Below, piece after piece: positions 9,459-18,206 of a DNA stretch of 64,000 bases. The stretch is from Hydrogenedens sp964549105. GTDB taxonomy: Bacteria; Hydrogenedentota; Hydrogenedentia; Hydrogenedentales; Hydrogenedentaceae. The position numbers and the translations under genes were made by a program. Below the pieces are notes generated by a model that saw only the letters and a program-made list of their open reading frames with translations, was not told the DNA's origin and did not search any database. The stretch spans positions 27,990 through 91,989 of the forward strand of contig CAZJTZ010000013.1 of assembly GCA_964549105.1 (NCBI GenBank), read 5' to 3'. Positions within the stretch are counted from its first letter, which is position 1. Each line of letters begins with the position of its first letter.

Positions 9459-11040
9459 TATCTTTTAAAATTCCTCTTTTTATCTTTTTCAAAATCAGGG
9501 AAATCATTAGGGCTACTATTCCTAAAATTCCAAAAAATAGGGATAAGAAATCTGGATTAAAAGGTAATATTAAATGAGCAGGTTCAGGAAGATTATAAAC
9601 TCCACCCAAACGGACGCGAATACTGATTTTAGGATTAGTTTCTATGGGTTTGTAGGTAAATGTTTGGTCCTTACCTATGATTACATTGGCAGGATAAAAG
9701 TGTCCTAATGGGTCGAAAAGACCGGATATACCTGTGTTTGTGCAGTGAATAACCGGCAGACGTGTTTCAATAGCACGCATACGGCAGATTTCTAATTCCT
9801 GAGATAAAGCATTTGTTCCGCCAAACCATGAAAGATTTGTTAAAATAGCAAGCAAGGTTGCTCCTTCCTTACGCAAATTATAAGCCAGAGGGGTAAAAAG
9901 AACTTCAAAACAAATTAAGGGTCCGACCTTTAATGATTCAGTTATATTAAATACTTTCTGTTCTTTTCCTGAACTTACATCATAAGGAAGAATATTACGC
10001 AGGAAAGGAAGAAATTGGGAAAGTGGTAAATATTCTCCAAAAGGTGCTAAATGAATCTTGTCATAATAATCCATAACCTTACCTTCTGGATTTACCCATA
10101 TACAGGAATTATAATCATTCCCATTCTCATCCATTCTTGTAGTTCCTGTAACTAGATGAAGCGAATTTTTATTTGTAAAAGATTTGAGCAATGACAATAT
10201 CTCAGGGTCCGAGTAATCGGACATAATCAAGGCTTCAGGCCAGAAAATTGTGTTGACAGCCTTATCACTAATTAAGTTGTCTGAATATTGAATAGCCCAA
10301 TGAACCATGTCTTCATACCATATCGGGTCGAACTTCATCTCTTGAGGAAAACATGGCTGAATGAGTGCAATTTTTGTGTCATTTCCTTTCTGAATTTTTG
10401 TGTTCATTAAAAGAAGCGAGCCTATAAGATGTGCTATGACGATTATCACAATTGTATGGGCTATAGACTTCCATCGTTTATCTTTATGAACAACTGCTTC
10501 TGCTACAAACATGTTTGCTGTCAGAATAAAAAAGGATAAAAAGGGAACACTACCAATAGACGATAGTTGGGAAAAAAACAAGTCAGGACCCTGACTGTAA
10601 CCCAGATTGCACCAACCGAATCCAGTGAAAACATGGGCTTGTGTCCATTCCATACCTACCCATAATAGTCCAAAAATATAGTTTCGTAATACATAATGAA
10701 TCTGTAAACTATACTTTTGCCAGAAATATCCAAATATTGTCCAGAAGAGAGAAAGACCTATAGAAAGACACTGATACCCAATAAAAGCAGGACCTCCAAC
10801 CCAGAACATATTAGCAATTAGCCAGTTTAATGTGAGCGAATGAAATATATAGGCAGTTAAAAAGAAATAAAATGTCCCTTTTAATAAGTTTGTTTCTAAA
10901 AGAGATATGGCAAATAGTGGAACAATTGCAATCCAGACAAGAAAATAAATATGAATATCTGGAAAACATAAAAACAGAAATAAACCCGTTAAAATAGGAT
11001 ATAAAATTGGTTTCTTTAGAATTTTTTTTATGAGAGACAC
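9448..11040 (-). CDS. lnt: Apolipoprotein N-acyltransferase
   Basis: The 530-aa inner-membrane enzyme adds the third acyl chain to lipoproteins. There are about six hydrophobic segments in residues 1-215, then a periplasmic nitrilase-type domain and a final transmembrane helix (about 500-520). The Glu-Lys-Cys triad is seen as Glu269 (FWPEAL), Lys328 (YDKIHLAPFGEYLPL) and Cys377 (LICFEVLF). Its presence implies diderm-style triacylated lipoproteins, agreeing with the lipobox proteins elsewhere in the window. It is upstream of, and overlaps, murJ. A 104-bp gap separates it from the secretin operon. Confidence 0.95.
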   Translation of the reverse strand: MSLIKKILKKPILYPILTGLFLFLCFPDIHIYFLVWIAIVPLFAISLLETNLLKGTFYFFLTAYIFHSLTLNWLIANMFWVGGPAFIGYQCLSIGLSLFWTIFGYFWQKYSLQIHYVLRNYIFGLLWVGMEWTQAHVFTGFGWCNLGYSQGPDLFFSQLSSIGSVPFLSFFILTANMFVAEAVVHKDKRWKSIAHTIVIIVIAHLIGSLLLMNTKIQKGNDTKIALIQPCFPQEMKFDPIWYEDMVHWAIQYSDNLISDKAVNTIFWPEALIMSDYSDPEILSLLKSFTNKNSLHLVTGTTRMDENGNDYNSCIWVNPEGKVMDYYDKIHLAPFGEYLPLSQFLPFLRNILPYDVSSGKEQKVFNITESLKVGPLICFEVLFTPLAYNLRKEGATLLAILTNLSWFGGTNALSQELEICRMRAIETRLPVIHCTNTGISGLFDPLGHFYPANVIIGKDQTFTYKPIETNPKISIRVRLGGVYNLPEPAHLILPFNPDFLSLFFGILGIVALMISLILKKIKRGILKDNVS

Positions 11041-11144
11041 ACTTATATCCTTCTTGCTATTTTTTATTAAATTTACACAAGTAAAAATTTAGTATTAAGT
11101 ATACATGTTAGAAGGGGGGATTTTGTATTTTCAGGGGAAAGTAG

Positions 11145-12368
11145 TTATAAGTCGTCCTGCATGGCTTTGATTTCTTCTTCGATACGGTCAGCATTTTGCC
11201 ATTTATCCCCTTGCTTTTCCCAGAATTGAATTGCACTTGAGCCTTCTTCCGACATAGTGCGGAGGTCTACCACGGTAGGTTGGACAAATATAAGAAGATG
11301 AGTAATATCAGATTGTGACCTTCGAGAACGGAAAGGAATACCTAACAAAGGAAGTTTCCCAATGCCTGGGACTCTATTTTCTGATTTTCTTATGTTACGG
11401 CTGGAAAGTCCACCGATAACCAATGTTTGACTATTAGGAACCATTACGAACCCAGTTTGAGAACGTTTAGAAAATACGGGTAGGTCAATCCCTCTGAGAC
11501 GGTCTATACGACTAATGTCAGTTACATCTAATTGCTTGATTTCAAGTTGCACTGTATTGTTAGGTAAGATAGTCGGTATTAGTTCCAAATTAACACCAAT
11601 ATCTCTCCATGTAACACCTAAATTAGGAGCACCTGCGGTTTTTACAACAGATTGATAAGGAATTTGTCCCCCTGCCTTTATTACAGCAGGAGTTCCATTT
11701 ATAACCAAAACTTCAGGTTTAGAAATAAGGTCTACATCTGATTTTGTTTCAAGGGCACGGAAAACTCCATCCAGAGTCCCATAATCCCATGTGAGTATAC
11801 TGAAGGTCAATCCACCACCCTGAGGAGTTTGAATTCCTGCTGTGGATGAATCCATATCACGGCGGATAGGTGGTTTTTCAAAATTTGGATTTTGATAGGG
11901 AACAGCATAAGGCGGTTGAGATGGATTAGCCGATGGTGCAGGTAAAGTCACATTAGAAAATTCCTGTGAAAAATCAACTGTGTTTGTCGTTATTTGAGGA
12001 ATTTTTAATTGTTCATTTTCCCTTTCTCGATAGAATCGGACAAAGTTTAAATTTGCGCCCAATTTCCTTAATCCATTTTCGTTCGTTTCACTTATCCATA
12101 CTTGAACCTGTACTTGTCTAATATCCACAGGAGGTGGTAGTGTAGGAGGAGGAGCAGGTGCTGCTTGTTCTGGAGCAGGTGCAGGTGCTGGAGCTGGGGC
12201 TGGAGGAGGAGCAGGTGCTGCTGGTTCTGGAGCGGGGGCGGGGGCTGGAGCCGGAGCCGGAGCCGGTTCTGGTGGATTTTGAGCAGTAAGATTAAATGAT
12301 ATTCCCAAATGGATAATGAGTAATAAAAGAATTATTCCATTATTTATAAAGAATAAAGACCTTATCAT
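11145..12368 (-). CDS. Short secretin-family protein with Pro/Ala-rich linker
   Basis: The 407-aa protein has an N-terminal signal peptide (about 1-29), a low-complexity Pro/Ala/Glu linker (about 31-80) and a short N-domain (QVQVQVWISETNENGLR). A C-terminal secretin homology domain covers about 200-375, with LLGIPFRSRRSQSDITHLLIFVQP as the conserved end of the GspD/PulD beta-barrel (shown here as separate motifs LLGIPFRSRR and HLLIFVQP). Secretins form outer-membrane channels for type II/III secretion or type IV pili. No ATPase, platform protein or pseudopilin is nearby. Its ATG overlaps the upstream secretin gene by 4 bp (ATGA), so both are made together. Channel formation is inferred. Confidence 0.75.
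   Translation of the reverse strand: MIRSLFFINNGIILLLLIIHLGISFNLTAQNPPEPAPAPAPAPAPAPEPAAPAPPPAPAPAPAPAPEQAAPAPPPTLPPPVDIRQVQVQVWISETNENGLRKLGANLNFVRFYRERENEQLKIPQITTNTVDFSQEFSNVTLPAPSANPSQPPYAVPYQNPNFEKPPIRRDMDSSTAGIQTPQGGGLTFSILTWDYGTLDGVFRALETKSDVDLISKPEVLVINGTPAVIKAGGQIPYQSVVKTAGAPNLGVTWRDIGVNLELIPTILPNNTVQLEIKQLDVTDISRIDRLRGIDLPVFSKRSQTGFVMVPNSQTLVIGGLSSRNIRKSENRVPGIGKLPLLGIPFRSRRSQSDITHLLIFVQPTVVDLRTMSEEGSSAIQFWEKQGDKWQNADRIEEEIKAMQDDL
12129..12278 (-). repeat. Low-complexity Pro/Ala (PAPAPEP) coding repeat
   Basis: About 50 codons of nearly pure Pro, Ala and Glu, built from degenerate GCTCCT/GCACCT-type hexamers, form the linker after the signal peptide of the secretin-like protein. 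Such tracts change length easily by slippage and here would act as a rigid periplasmic spacer or peptidoglycan-spanning segment. Confidence 0.85.
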
Positions 12369-13600
12369 TTTTTACTTTTCTCTCCATTATCTAATTCGGA
12401 GTCTATCCCGTTCTCATCTTTTTGTATCTGCACACCTGTTATACCCTCAGCAATACCCGCAGGTATTTCTTTCAACCCACCGAGAACATTGGTAATGATT
12501 TCAGTAGGTGAAATTTTAGTGGATTTCTTTTCTTCTTCCGAAGTGAAACCATATTGGTCTGCTACCGTATATGAGGGTCTCCATAATTCTGCTTTTAATA
12601 AGAAAACAAGTTCTCTCCTACCTTCATCTTTTTTCTTGTTACCAACACCTTGAGTCAAAGGAATTCCAGGGGCTTTGAAAGGAGTAATTCTCTGGATTAA
12701 ACCGTTGGTTAATTCTTCTCCCTGGATAAGCCAGGGGACAGAAGAGGAAGTTTTTGTTCGACTATTACGATATAATCCACCCAGTATTAATACCTGACCA
12801 TGACGAACCCAAATGGTAGTAGTAATACTACGAGAGATAAATTCTGGAACGCTAATAGTGTTCGCACTGTTTCCTGCAATGGCAACATTTAATCTTTGCC
12901 CTTCTTCGGTAATTGCTGCGGTTAAAGTTAATTGAATATATATATCTTCTGTCGTGCGAGGGTCTCCATCGTCGTCAATAACTTGATTTGCACTGACACT
13001 TAAATTTACACCTGTAGGTTTAAATTCTGTTACCTGTTGCGTAACTACACCTATAACAATAGTGTTTTCGTAAGGTATCTCTTGAACAGTCTGTATAACA
13101 GTTGGAGCAGCTGCTCCCACAGGTACCAGTGCTTTGGGACGAGATAAAATAAAAGCACGATTTTGACTTACCAATGCTTGTAGCACCGCCTCAAAATCGC
13201 CCCATTTACTTGTCATTCTGTCTAAAAATACTGTTATTGTGGGGGATTGGGTTGTCGGAAAGGTCAAATCACCCGTTGTTATAGCGGGATTACCCGAAGA
13301 GACTCTACCATAAGGACGTGGGTCTGCCTTTTGTCGAAAATAACCGGATAAACCTGTTTCACTTCCAATTTGTGTTTGAAATTCAATAATTTTTACAGAG
13401 ACATTGACCTGTTGTGGTGCAGGCTGTTGAGCAAATAAAGGTAAGGTCAATACAATTGTTAAAAAGAATATGAGAAAGGTGATAGTTTTTTTGACACATG
13501 TAATTTTACAAAGACCTAATAAATATGATAAAGATAACTCGCAAAAATTAGAATCTCTTTTATCTTTTAGTTTTTCAATTATTTGTGTAGTTTTATTCAT
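12365..13600 (-). CDS. Short secretin-family protein, first of a tandem pair
   Basis: It contains a C-terminal type II/III secretin domain: SRPKALVPVGAAA, QTVQEIPYENTIVIG, TGVNLSVSANQV and a barrel segment GQVLILGGLYRN. It is about 411 aa from the ATG at 13600, which overlaps the TPR lipoprotein stop by 8 bp; another ATG at 13621 is in frame. A hydrophobic segment (TITFLIFFLTIVLTLPLFA) is preceded by an unusually long, charged N-region of about 35-40 residues, so a later non-standard start, or a signal anchor, is possible. Sequence similarity to the downstream secretin is limited to the barrel core. Role beyond envelope channel or scaffold is unknown. Confidence 0.72.
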   Translation of the reverse strand: MNKTTQIIEKLKDKRDSNFCELSLSYLLGLCKITCVKKTITFLIFFLTIVLTLPLFAQQPAPQQVNVSVKIIEFQTQIGSETGLSGYFRQKADPRPYGRVSSGNPAITTGDLTFPTTQSPTITVFLDRMTSKWGDFEAVLQALVSQNRAFILSRPKALVPVGAAAPTVIQTVQEIPYENTIVIGVVTQQVTEFKPTGVNLSVSANQVIDDDGDPRTTEDIYIQLTLTAAITEEGQRLNVAIAGNSANTISVPEFISRSITTTIWVRHGQVLILGGLYRNSRTKTSSSVPWLIQGEELTNGLIQRITPFKAPGIPLTQGVGNKKKDEGRRELVFLLKAELWRPSYTVADQYGFTSEEEKKSTKISPTEIITNVLGGLKEIPAGIAEGITGVQIQKDENGIDSELDNGEKSKK

Positions 13601-14570
13601 CATAATACGCTGTATAATCATAGTGGTCTATATTTTCTATATTATCAAAGTTTACAAATTGTACACTAAAAGGTCTGGCTTGTCCACTACTTAAATTTCC
13701 AATGTGTATGGTTTGTGTATCATAAACCATCCCTGTAAGTCCGTATATTGTTACCTGTATAGACACATTTCTTAAAGTCCTTAAACTTCGATTTCGTACC
13801 TGTCCTGAAACATTGTAGATATGATGTTTCACATCGCTTGCCCAGCCTAAACCTCGTCCACTACGAAAAGAAGTTACATTAAAAAAGACAATAGGATTTT
13901 TTTCTGCTTCGCGTTTCAATGCTTCTTCCGGAGTTAATACAATTATTTCACCACCGGAACCTTTTTCAATTCTGCTAGCAACAGTTGAATTATTCCAGTA
14001 ATCAGGATTAATAGAAACTATCCTTTTATAAAGGTCTCCTGCCTTTGTAAATTCTTGATTAATCCAATACCAATTGGCTAATTGGAGCATAATTTCTGAA
14101 TTTTGCGGGTCTTGTTGTAATTTTTGTTCAAGAAGACGAATATGGTTATCAATAGTATCTATATTTTCGGCTTGTTCTAATGGGGTTCCTAACAACTCAC
14201 TTATTTTCTTTCGCGAATGTTCCGCGTAAATACCATTAGGTGTAACCTGTAAATATTTAACATAATTTTCAAGAGCATTTTGTGGACTTCCTAACTCTTG
14301 ATAAACAATACCTAAGTAATAATAAACCGTGCTATCTGTGTCTCCATTTTCCTGTATGGATAACAATTTGGGCAGAGCCTCTGCAAATTGCCCTTTTTCT
14401 ATTAGTTGTTGAACCAATTTAATGTCTGAATAAGCATAACCTGTCTTATAAAGATTTCGATGCTGTAAGTTAAAAGAGTTTTTTGCTTCCTGATTAAAAG
14501 CACTATTCTGACAATTAGATAAAAAGAAAAGTATTGCCATTCCTATTATCATTCTATAAATATATTTCAT
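13593..14570 (-). CDS. TPR-repeat lipoprotein
   Basis: The 325-aa protein has a lipoprotein signal ending in FLSNC with the acylated Cys at residue 20. Residues about 45-200 contain TPR-like repeats (GDTDSTVYYYLGIVYQELG, PQNSEIMLQLANWYWINQEF), and the C-terminal about 100 residues form a beta-rich domain resembling FxLYD/CARDB-type modules (VSGQVRNRSLRTLRNVSI). It immediately precedes and overlaps the first secretin gene, the usual place of a pilotin or assembly lipoprotein for a secretin. That role is inference from position and TPR content. Confidence 0.75.
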   Translation of the reverse strand: MKYIYRMIIGMAILFFLSNCQNSAFNQEAKNSFNLQHRNLYKTGYAYSDIKLVQQLIEKGQFAEALPKLLSIQENGDTDSTVYYYLGIVYQELGSPQNALENYVKYLQVTPNGIYAEHSRKKISELLGTPLEQAENIDTIDNHIRLLEQKLQQDPQNSEIMLQLANWYWINQEFTKAGDLYKRIVSINPDYWNNSTVASRIEKGSGGEIIVLTPEEALKREAEKNPIVFFNVTSFRSGRGLGWASDVKHHIYNVSGQVRNRSLRTLRNVSIQVTIYGLTGMVYDTQTIHIGNLSSGQARPFSVQFVNFDNIENIDHYDYTAYYDE

Positions 14571-14653
14571 GAATTTCCTTTACTCTTTACCCAATTATAA
14601 CCTACCACTATAAAAAAGTAGAAGCAGATATTAAAATTTTAAATATATTAAAA

Positions 14654-15061
14654 TTATCTTTGTCCAAAATGTTCCAATACTTTTTGTGTAATGTCTTCAG
14701 CAGGTATCTGCTCACCTGTATTTTGCCAGTAATTAAATTCTGCTACAAGGTCAAACTGGCTTTCTTGGGCAACTTCTTGAATAGTGCGTACTGCTCTTTC
14801 ACTGGCTTTGCTTAACATTATCCAATACTTAGCAGTCCCGGACTCTATTTTTCTCTCCTTAATACCGGAAAATTCCGGTGTTGCTTGAATAATCTCTTCA
14901 AAACGAACCAATGCCGGCTTATTAAATTTTGTTGCCGTGCCCCAAAATATCTTCTGCTCGTCAACCTTTTCTGGGGCAAGAGAAAAGGGCTCTGCTAATG
15001 CCCATAAATTGCTGCACAAAAGAGCAAGGCATAAGATTAAAGCCGTTATATTTACTTTCAT
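14654..15061 (-). CDS. Hypothetical secreted protein heading the secretin operon
   Basis: This is a 135-aa protein with a clear signal peptide (MKVNITALILCLALLCSNLWALA) and a mature part of about 110 residues containing KYWIMLSKASERAVRTIQEVA. No family recognised. It lies 83 bp upstream of the TPR lipoprotein in the same direction and is preceded by a purine-rich AAGGAGG-type ribosome-binding site (15063-15073). Probably periplasmic; it may belong with the secretin pair downstream. Confidence 0.7.
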   Translation of the reverse strand: MKVNITALILCLALLCSNLWALAEPFSLAPEKVDEQKIFWGTATKFNKPALVRFEEIIQATPEFSGIKERKIESGTAKYWIMLSKASERAVRTIQEVAQESQFDLVAEFNYWQNTGEQIPAEDITQKVLEHFGQR

Positions 15062-15621
15062 ATTTTCCTCCTTATCTTATGTGCAATTACTGATTTCTAT
15101 CTTATTTGTGTTTCTGATTATGTTGTTAAATATATACTGTTATACCTTATTAATCTTTTATTCCTATAAAAAAGTTTCATTACTTTTAATTTTTTTTACC
15201 TAAAAAATGAAAAAAATACAACATATTGTATTTTTATCTGAAAATTTCATATATATAGTATACGCATTTCAAATAAAAAACAATCAAATTTTTTGAATAA
15301 AATGAATAATTAGAAATAAAATAGATAAAAATTAACCATATAAGGTACTCTTCTTATCCGATAAAAGGTTTGGGAAAAGTTTTTAGACATTGAGATAGAC
15401 GATGATAAAATATCTTTTTGATTTACATTTTATATCCCTGCTGTTCGCTAAAAAATCTTTTCTTTAATCTCTTAGCAGACAACTGTGGTGTTTAACCTAT
15501 AAATAAGTGGTATAAAAAAACAAAGAAATCGGTTGAATGTGTATAATATCATTTAAGATTATTCGTTTAATGATAGTCTTTTACTTTAAAATAGGTGTAA
15601 ATATACAAAAAAGGATTGGGT
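15062..15621. other. 560-bp AT-rich divergent intergenic region
   Basis: This separates the secretin operon (minus) from the GH42-like gene (plus) and must hold both promoters. It contains long A/T runs and several TATAAT-like hexamers (for example 15542-15547), but no -35/-10 pair I would defend. It carries a loose inverted repeat (ATCATT...AATGAT, about 15548-15573). No ORF, RNA gene or strong hairpin was seen. Confidence 0.5.
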
Positions 15622-18186
15622 ATGGATTATAAATTGAATTGGATGTCAATAGTATCATTTTTTTGTCTTTCCTTCTTTCTTTTTTCTTTTCAATCTTTGT
15701 ATGGAGAGTCAAATATTGAATATTCCTCAATGAGGATGTTAAGTAAGAGTCCTATTCCGGGTAAGAATGTATCTATAGATATTCATTTTGACAACATGGT
15801 AGAGAAGGATGGAAGCAAATTTATTCCTCTTGTTTGTGAAATGGATGCAAAACACGGTTATTCTTATGTTGTGGTTTCTCTTGATATTTTAGATAAGAAT
15901 GATAAAGGGAATATATTGGCAATAAATACAAGCCAAGAGATTTCATTGGCAAAGGGGTTCAATCGCAGTCTTTTTTTAGTCCCTTCGCAAGAACTGAAAG
16001 ACGGTGTTTATCTTGGAACTATCCAGGTAAAGTATACAAAAGAGGAAAAGCCATCGGTTATTGAGTTTAAGATGGAGAAAATATCGTCTATAGGATTAGA
16101 AGAACATTTAAATTTGCTATCAACGGAAATTAACAATATTTTAGGTTCTACAGAGAGTAGCCGTACGAAAAATATTATTGAGGCAACTCTGGTTAAAAAA
16201 TTATTAGAACAAGCCCAAAACGAATTTTCTCTTAAAGAATGGGAAAACCTATCTAACACTTTGAATATTTTGGAAGAGCAGGTTTCAACATTAAAGGTTG
16301 CATTTTTAAAAAAGTTGGGTTCAGAGAGCAATCTAACTTTTCAAACACCAAAGTCCGTAGCAATCACTTCGGAGGGTATAGTTTCAGAAGGAAAGCCAGT
16401 AAATTTAGTGGGTATATATATAGATGAGCCTACTATGGATAAAGTAAAAATGGTTATAAGTTACTCTATTCCTGTGGTAGTATTTCCAATAACATTAGAA
16501 AAATTGATGCCGTCAGAAGTGCTAGATGAATCATTTCCACAAGATATTGTGGAAATGATAGATACTTTGTTTCAGAACGAGGTATATGTGTTAATGCAAT
16601 TAGTTCAAGAACAAATTCCTACCTGGTTATACGATAAGTATCCCGAAGTTGATAAGGAAGGTTTTGTAAATTTATCACAAATAGCAGTTCTGGATTTAAT
16701 CCAAAAGGGATATGAAAAAATAATAAACCGTTATGGAAGTAGTTCATATTATTTGGGAACGAGTTTACTAACCCATCCCAAATTTAAGTTTGATGGCGAT
16801 GTAATCCGTCAATCTTTTATTGAATGGGTAAAAACAAATTATCCCGACAGGCAAACCTTGAATCAGATATGGCATGCACATTTAGCAAGTTATGATGAAA
16901 TAACTATCTGGGATGAATTGGCACCAGATTGGAGTTATCAGAACCGTCGTGCATACCAATATGACTGGCAGAATTTTCATCGAAATATGATAACAGGTGC
17001 CCTAAAAGGGGTATTTGAACGGGTTCGTTCGTCTCGCGATAATCCCTATCCCATCTCGGTGTCTTTTGCTTCAAGTGTATTTGAATTGGACGAAACAAAA
17101 TTTACACCTAATCGTGAGGAAATTGTTCCTCTTCTCGATTTTGTATCTATGGATGCCGTGTTTAATTCAGAGGACGATATATATGTTCAAGGTTATCCCG
17201 ACCCGGTAGTAGATGTAGTGTGGATGCGTTCCATTGCAGAAGGAAAACCAATTGTAATTACCCGTGCTGACTTACAGTATAAGGAAGGTATGACAAGTCT
17301 GGATAAATATAATCATACACAAAGTTTTTTATGGGAAATGGCATTATCCGGTGCTCAAATTGTTGCCTTAAATATTACAGGAGATTTAAGGGATAATGTG
17401 CCTGTATGGAAAGCAATATCAGATACCAACAGTTTGTTTTCTCAGATAAATTCTGAGTTAAGACAATTTCAGTCCTCTAAACCAATGGTTCAAATTTTGT
17501 TTAGCGATTCTTCTAAGATTCTGGATGGTGGAGCACCTCATTTGAAATCTGCAAAACTTGCTTATGAGGGTAGTTCCTTTGCTGGTTACGATGTGTCTTT
17601 TGCAACAGAAATGGAAATAGAAGAAGGGGCATTACAAGATACAAAGGTTCTTATTATGCCTCAGACCTTGTCTCTGGAGAGTGATGTGTTCAATAAAATT
17701 ACAGATTTTATTCGTGCAGGGAATTATGTAATCAGGGTAGGTACACAAATTCCTTACGACCCTAAAGGTATTTCGCGTAGAGATGTAGTTCAACCCACCA
17801 GTAATACAGTGTTAGTTCGAGGTATGAACCTTCCTACTGAATATTTACATGGGATGGATGCTATACTTTCAAATAAGGCATTGACACCTATTCCCAGACC
17901 TGTAAATAAAGTAGGGTACCCTCTTGAAGGGGTAAAGTCAAGATTTGTTTCCTCACCAGACGGAGGAGGATATTTATATTTACTTAATTTGCGAAAAGAA
18001 CCTGTCTTGTGCCGCCTTACAGGTTATTTGCAAAATGGATTTGACTTAGTCCATGCGGAGGATGTTGAGTTTCCTAAATTGTTTCAACCTCTGGAATTGG
18101 CTTTTATAAAACTGGTTCCTCCAAACTATGAAAAGGTTGTTGAAATCAATCAGTCGCAAGACAAAAAGGATAAAAAGAAAAAATAG
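15622..18186 (+). CDS. Secreted GH42-like (beta-galactosidase fold) protein, possibly non-catalytic
   Basis: The start is taken as the ATG at 15622, 7 nt after AAAAAAGG; an in-frame TTG at 15616 lies too near that site. The 854-aa product has a signal peptide (about 8-29) and a beta-rich N-domain with a coiled segment. A TIM-barrel part like family GH42 follows: QEQIPTWLYDKYPEV (about 328-342) and LNQIWHAHLASYDEITIWDE (about 413-432). A Rossmann-like trimerisation-type domain (TKVLIMPQTLSLESD, about 675-690) completes it. The Asn-Glu acid/base pair expected before the barrel's middle is replaced around YYLGTSLLTHPKF. The Lys-rich C-terminus is unusual. It is followed after 20 bp by a HAD phosphatase. 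Confidence 0.7.
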   Translation: MDYKLNWMSIVSFFCLSFFLFSFQSLYGESNIEYSSMRMLSKSPIPGKNVSIDIHFDNMVEKDGSKFIPLVCEMDAKHGYSYVVVSLDILDKNDKGNILAINTSQEISLAKGFNRSLFLVPSQELKDGVYLGTIQVKYTKEEKPSVIEFKMEKISSIGLEEHLNLLSTEINNILGSTESSRTKNIIEATLVKKLLEQAQNEFSLKEWENLSNTLNILEEQVSTLKVAFLKKLGSESNLTFQTPKSVAITSEGIVSEGKPVNLVGIYIDEPTMDKVKMVISYSIPVVVFPITLEKLMPSEVLDESFPQDIVEMIDTLFQNEVYVLMQLVQEQIPTWLYDKYPEVDKEGFVNLSQIAVLDLIQKGYEKIINRYGSSSYYLGTSLLTHPKFKFDGDVIRQSFIEWVKTNYPDRQTLNQIWHAHLASYDEITIWDELAPDWSYQNRRAYQYDWQNFHRNMITGALKGVFERVRSSRDNPYPISVSFASSVFELDETKFTPNREEIVPLLDFVSMDAVFNSEDDIYVQGYPDPVVDVVWMRSIAEGKPIVITRADLQYKEGMTSLDKYNHTQSFLWEMALSGAQIVALNITGDLRDNVPVWKAISDTNSLFSQINSELRQFQSSKPMVQILFSDSSKILDGGAPHLKSAKLAYEGSSFAGYDVSFATEMEIEEGALQDTKVLIMPQTLSLESDVFNKITDFIRAGNYVIRVGTQIPYDPKGISRRDVVQPTSNTVLVRGMNLPTEYLHGMDAILSNKALTPIPRPVNKVGYPLEGVKSRFVSSPDGGGYLYLLNLRKEPVLCRLTGYLQNGFDLVHAEDVEFPKLFQPLELAFIKLVPPNYEKVVEINQSQDKKDKKKK

Positions 18187-18206
18187 AAATATAAAGGAGT
18201 CTCAAA

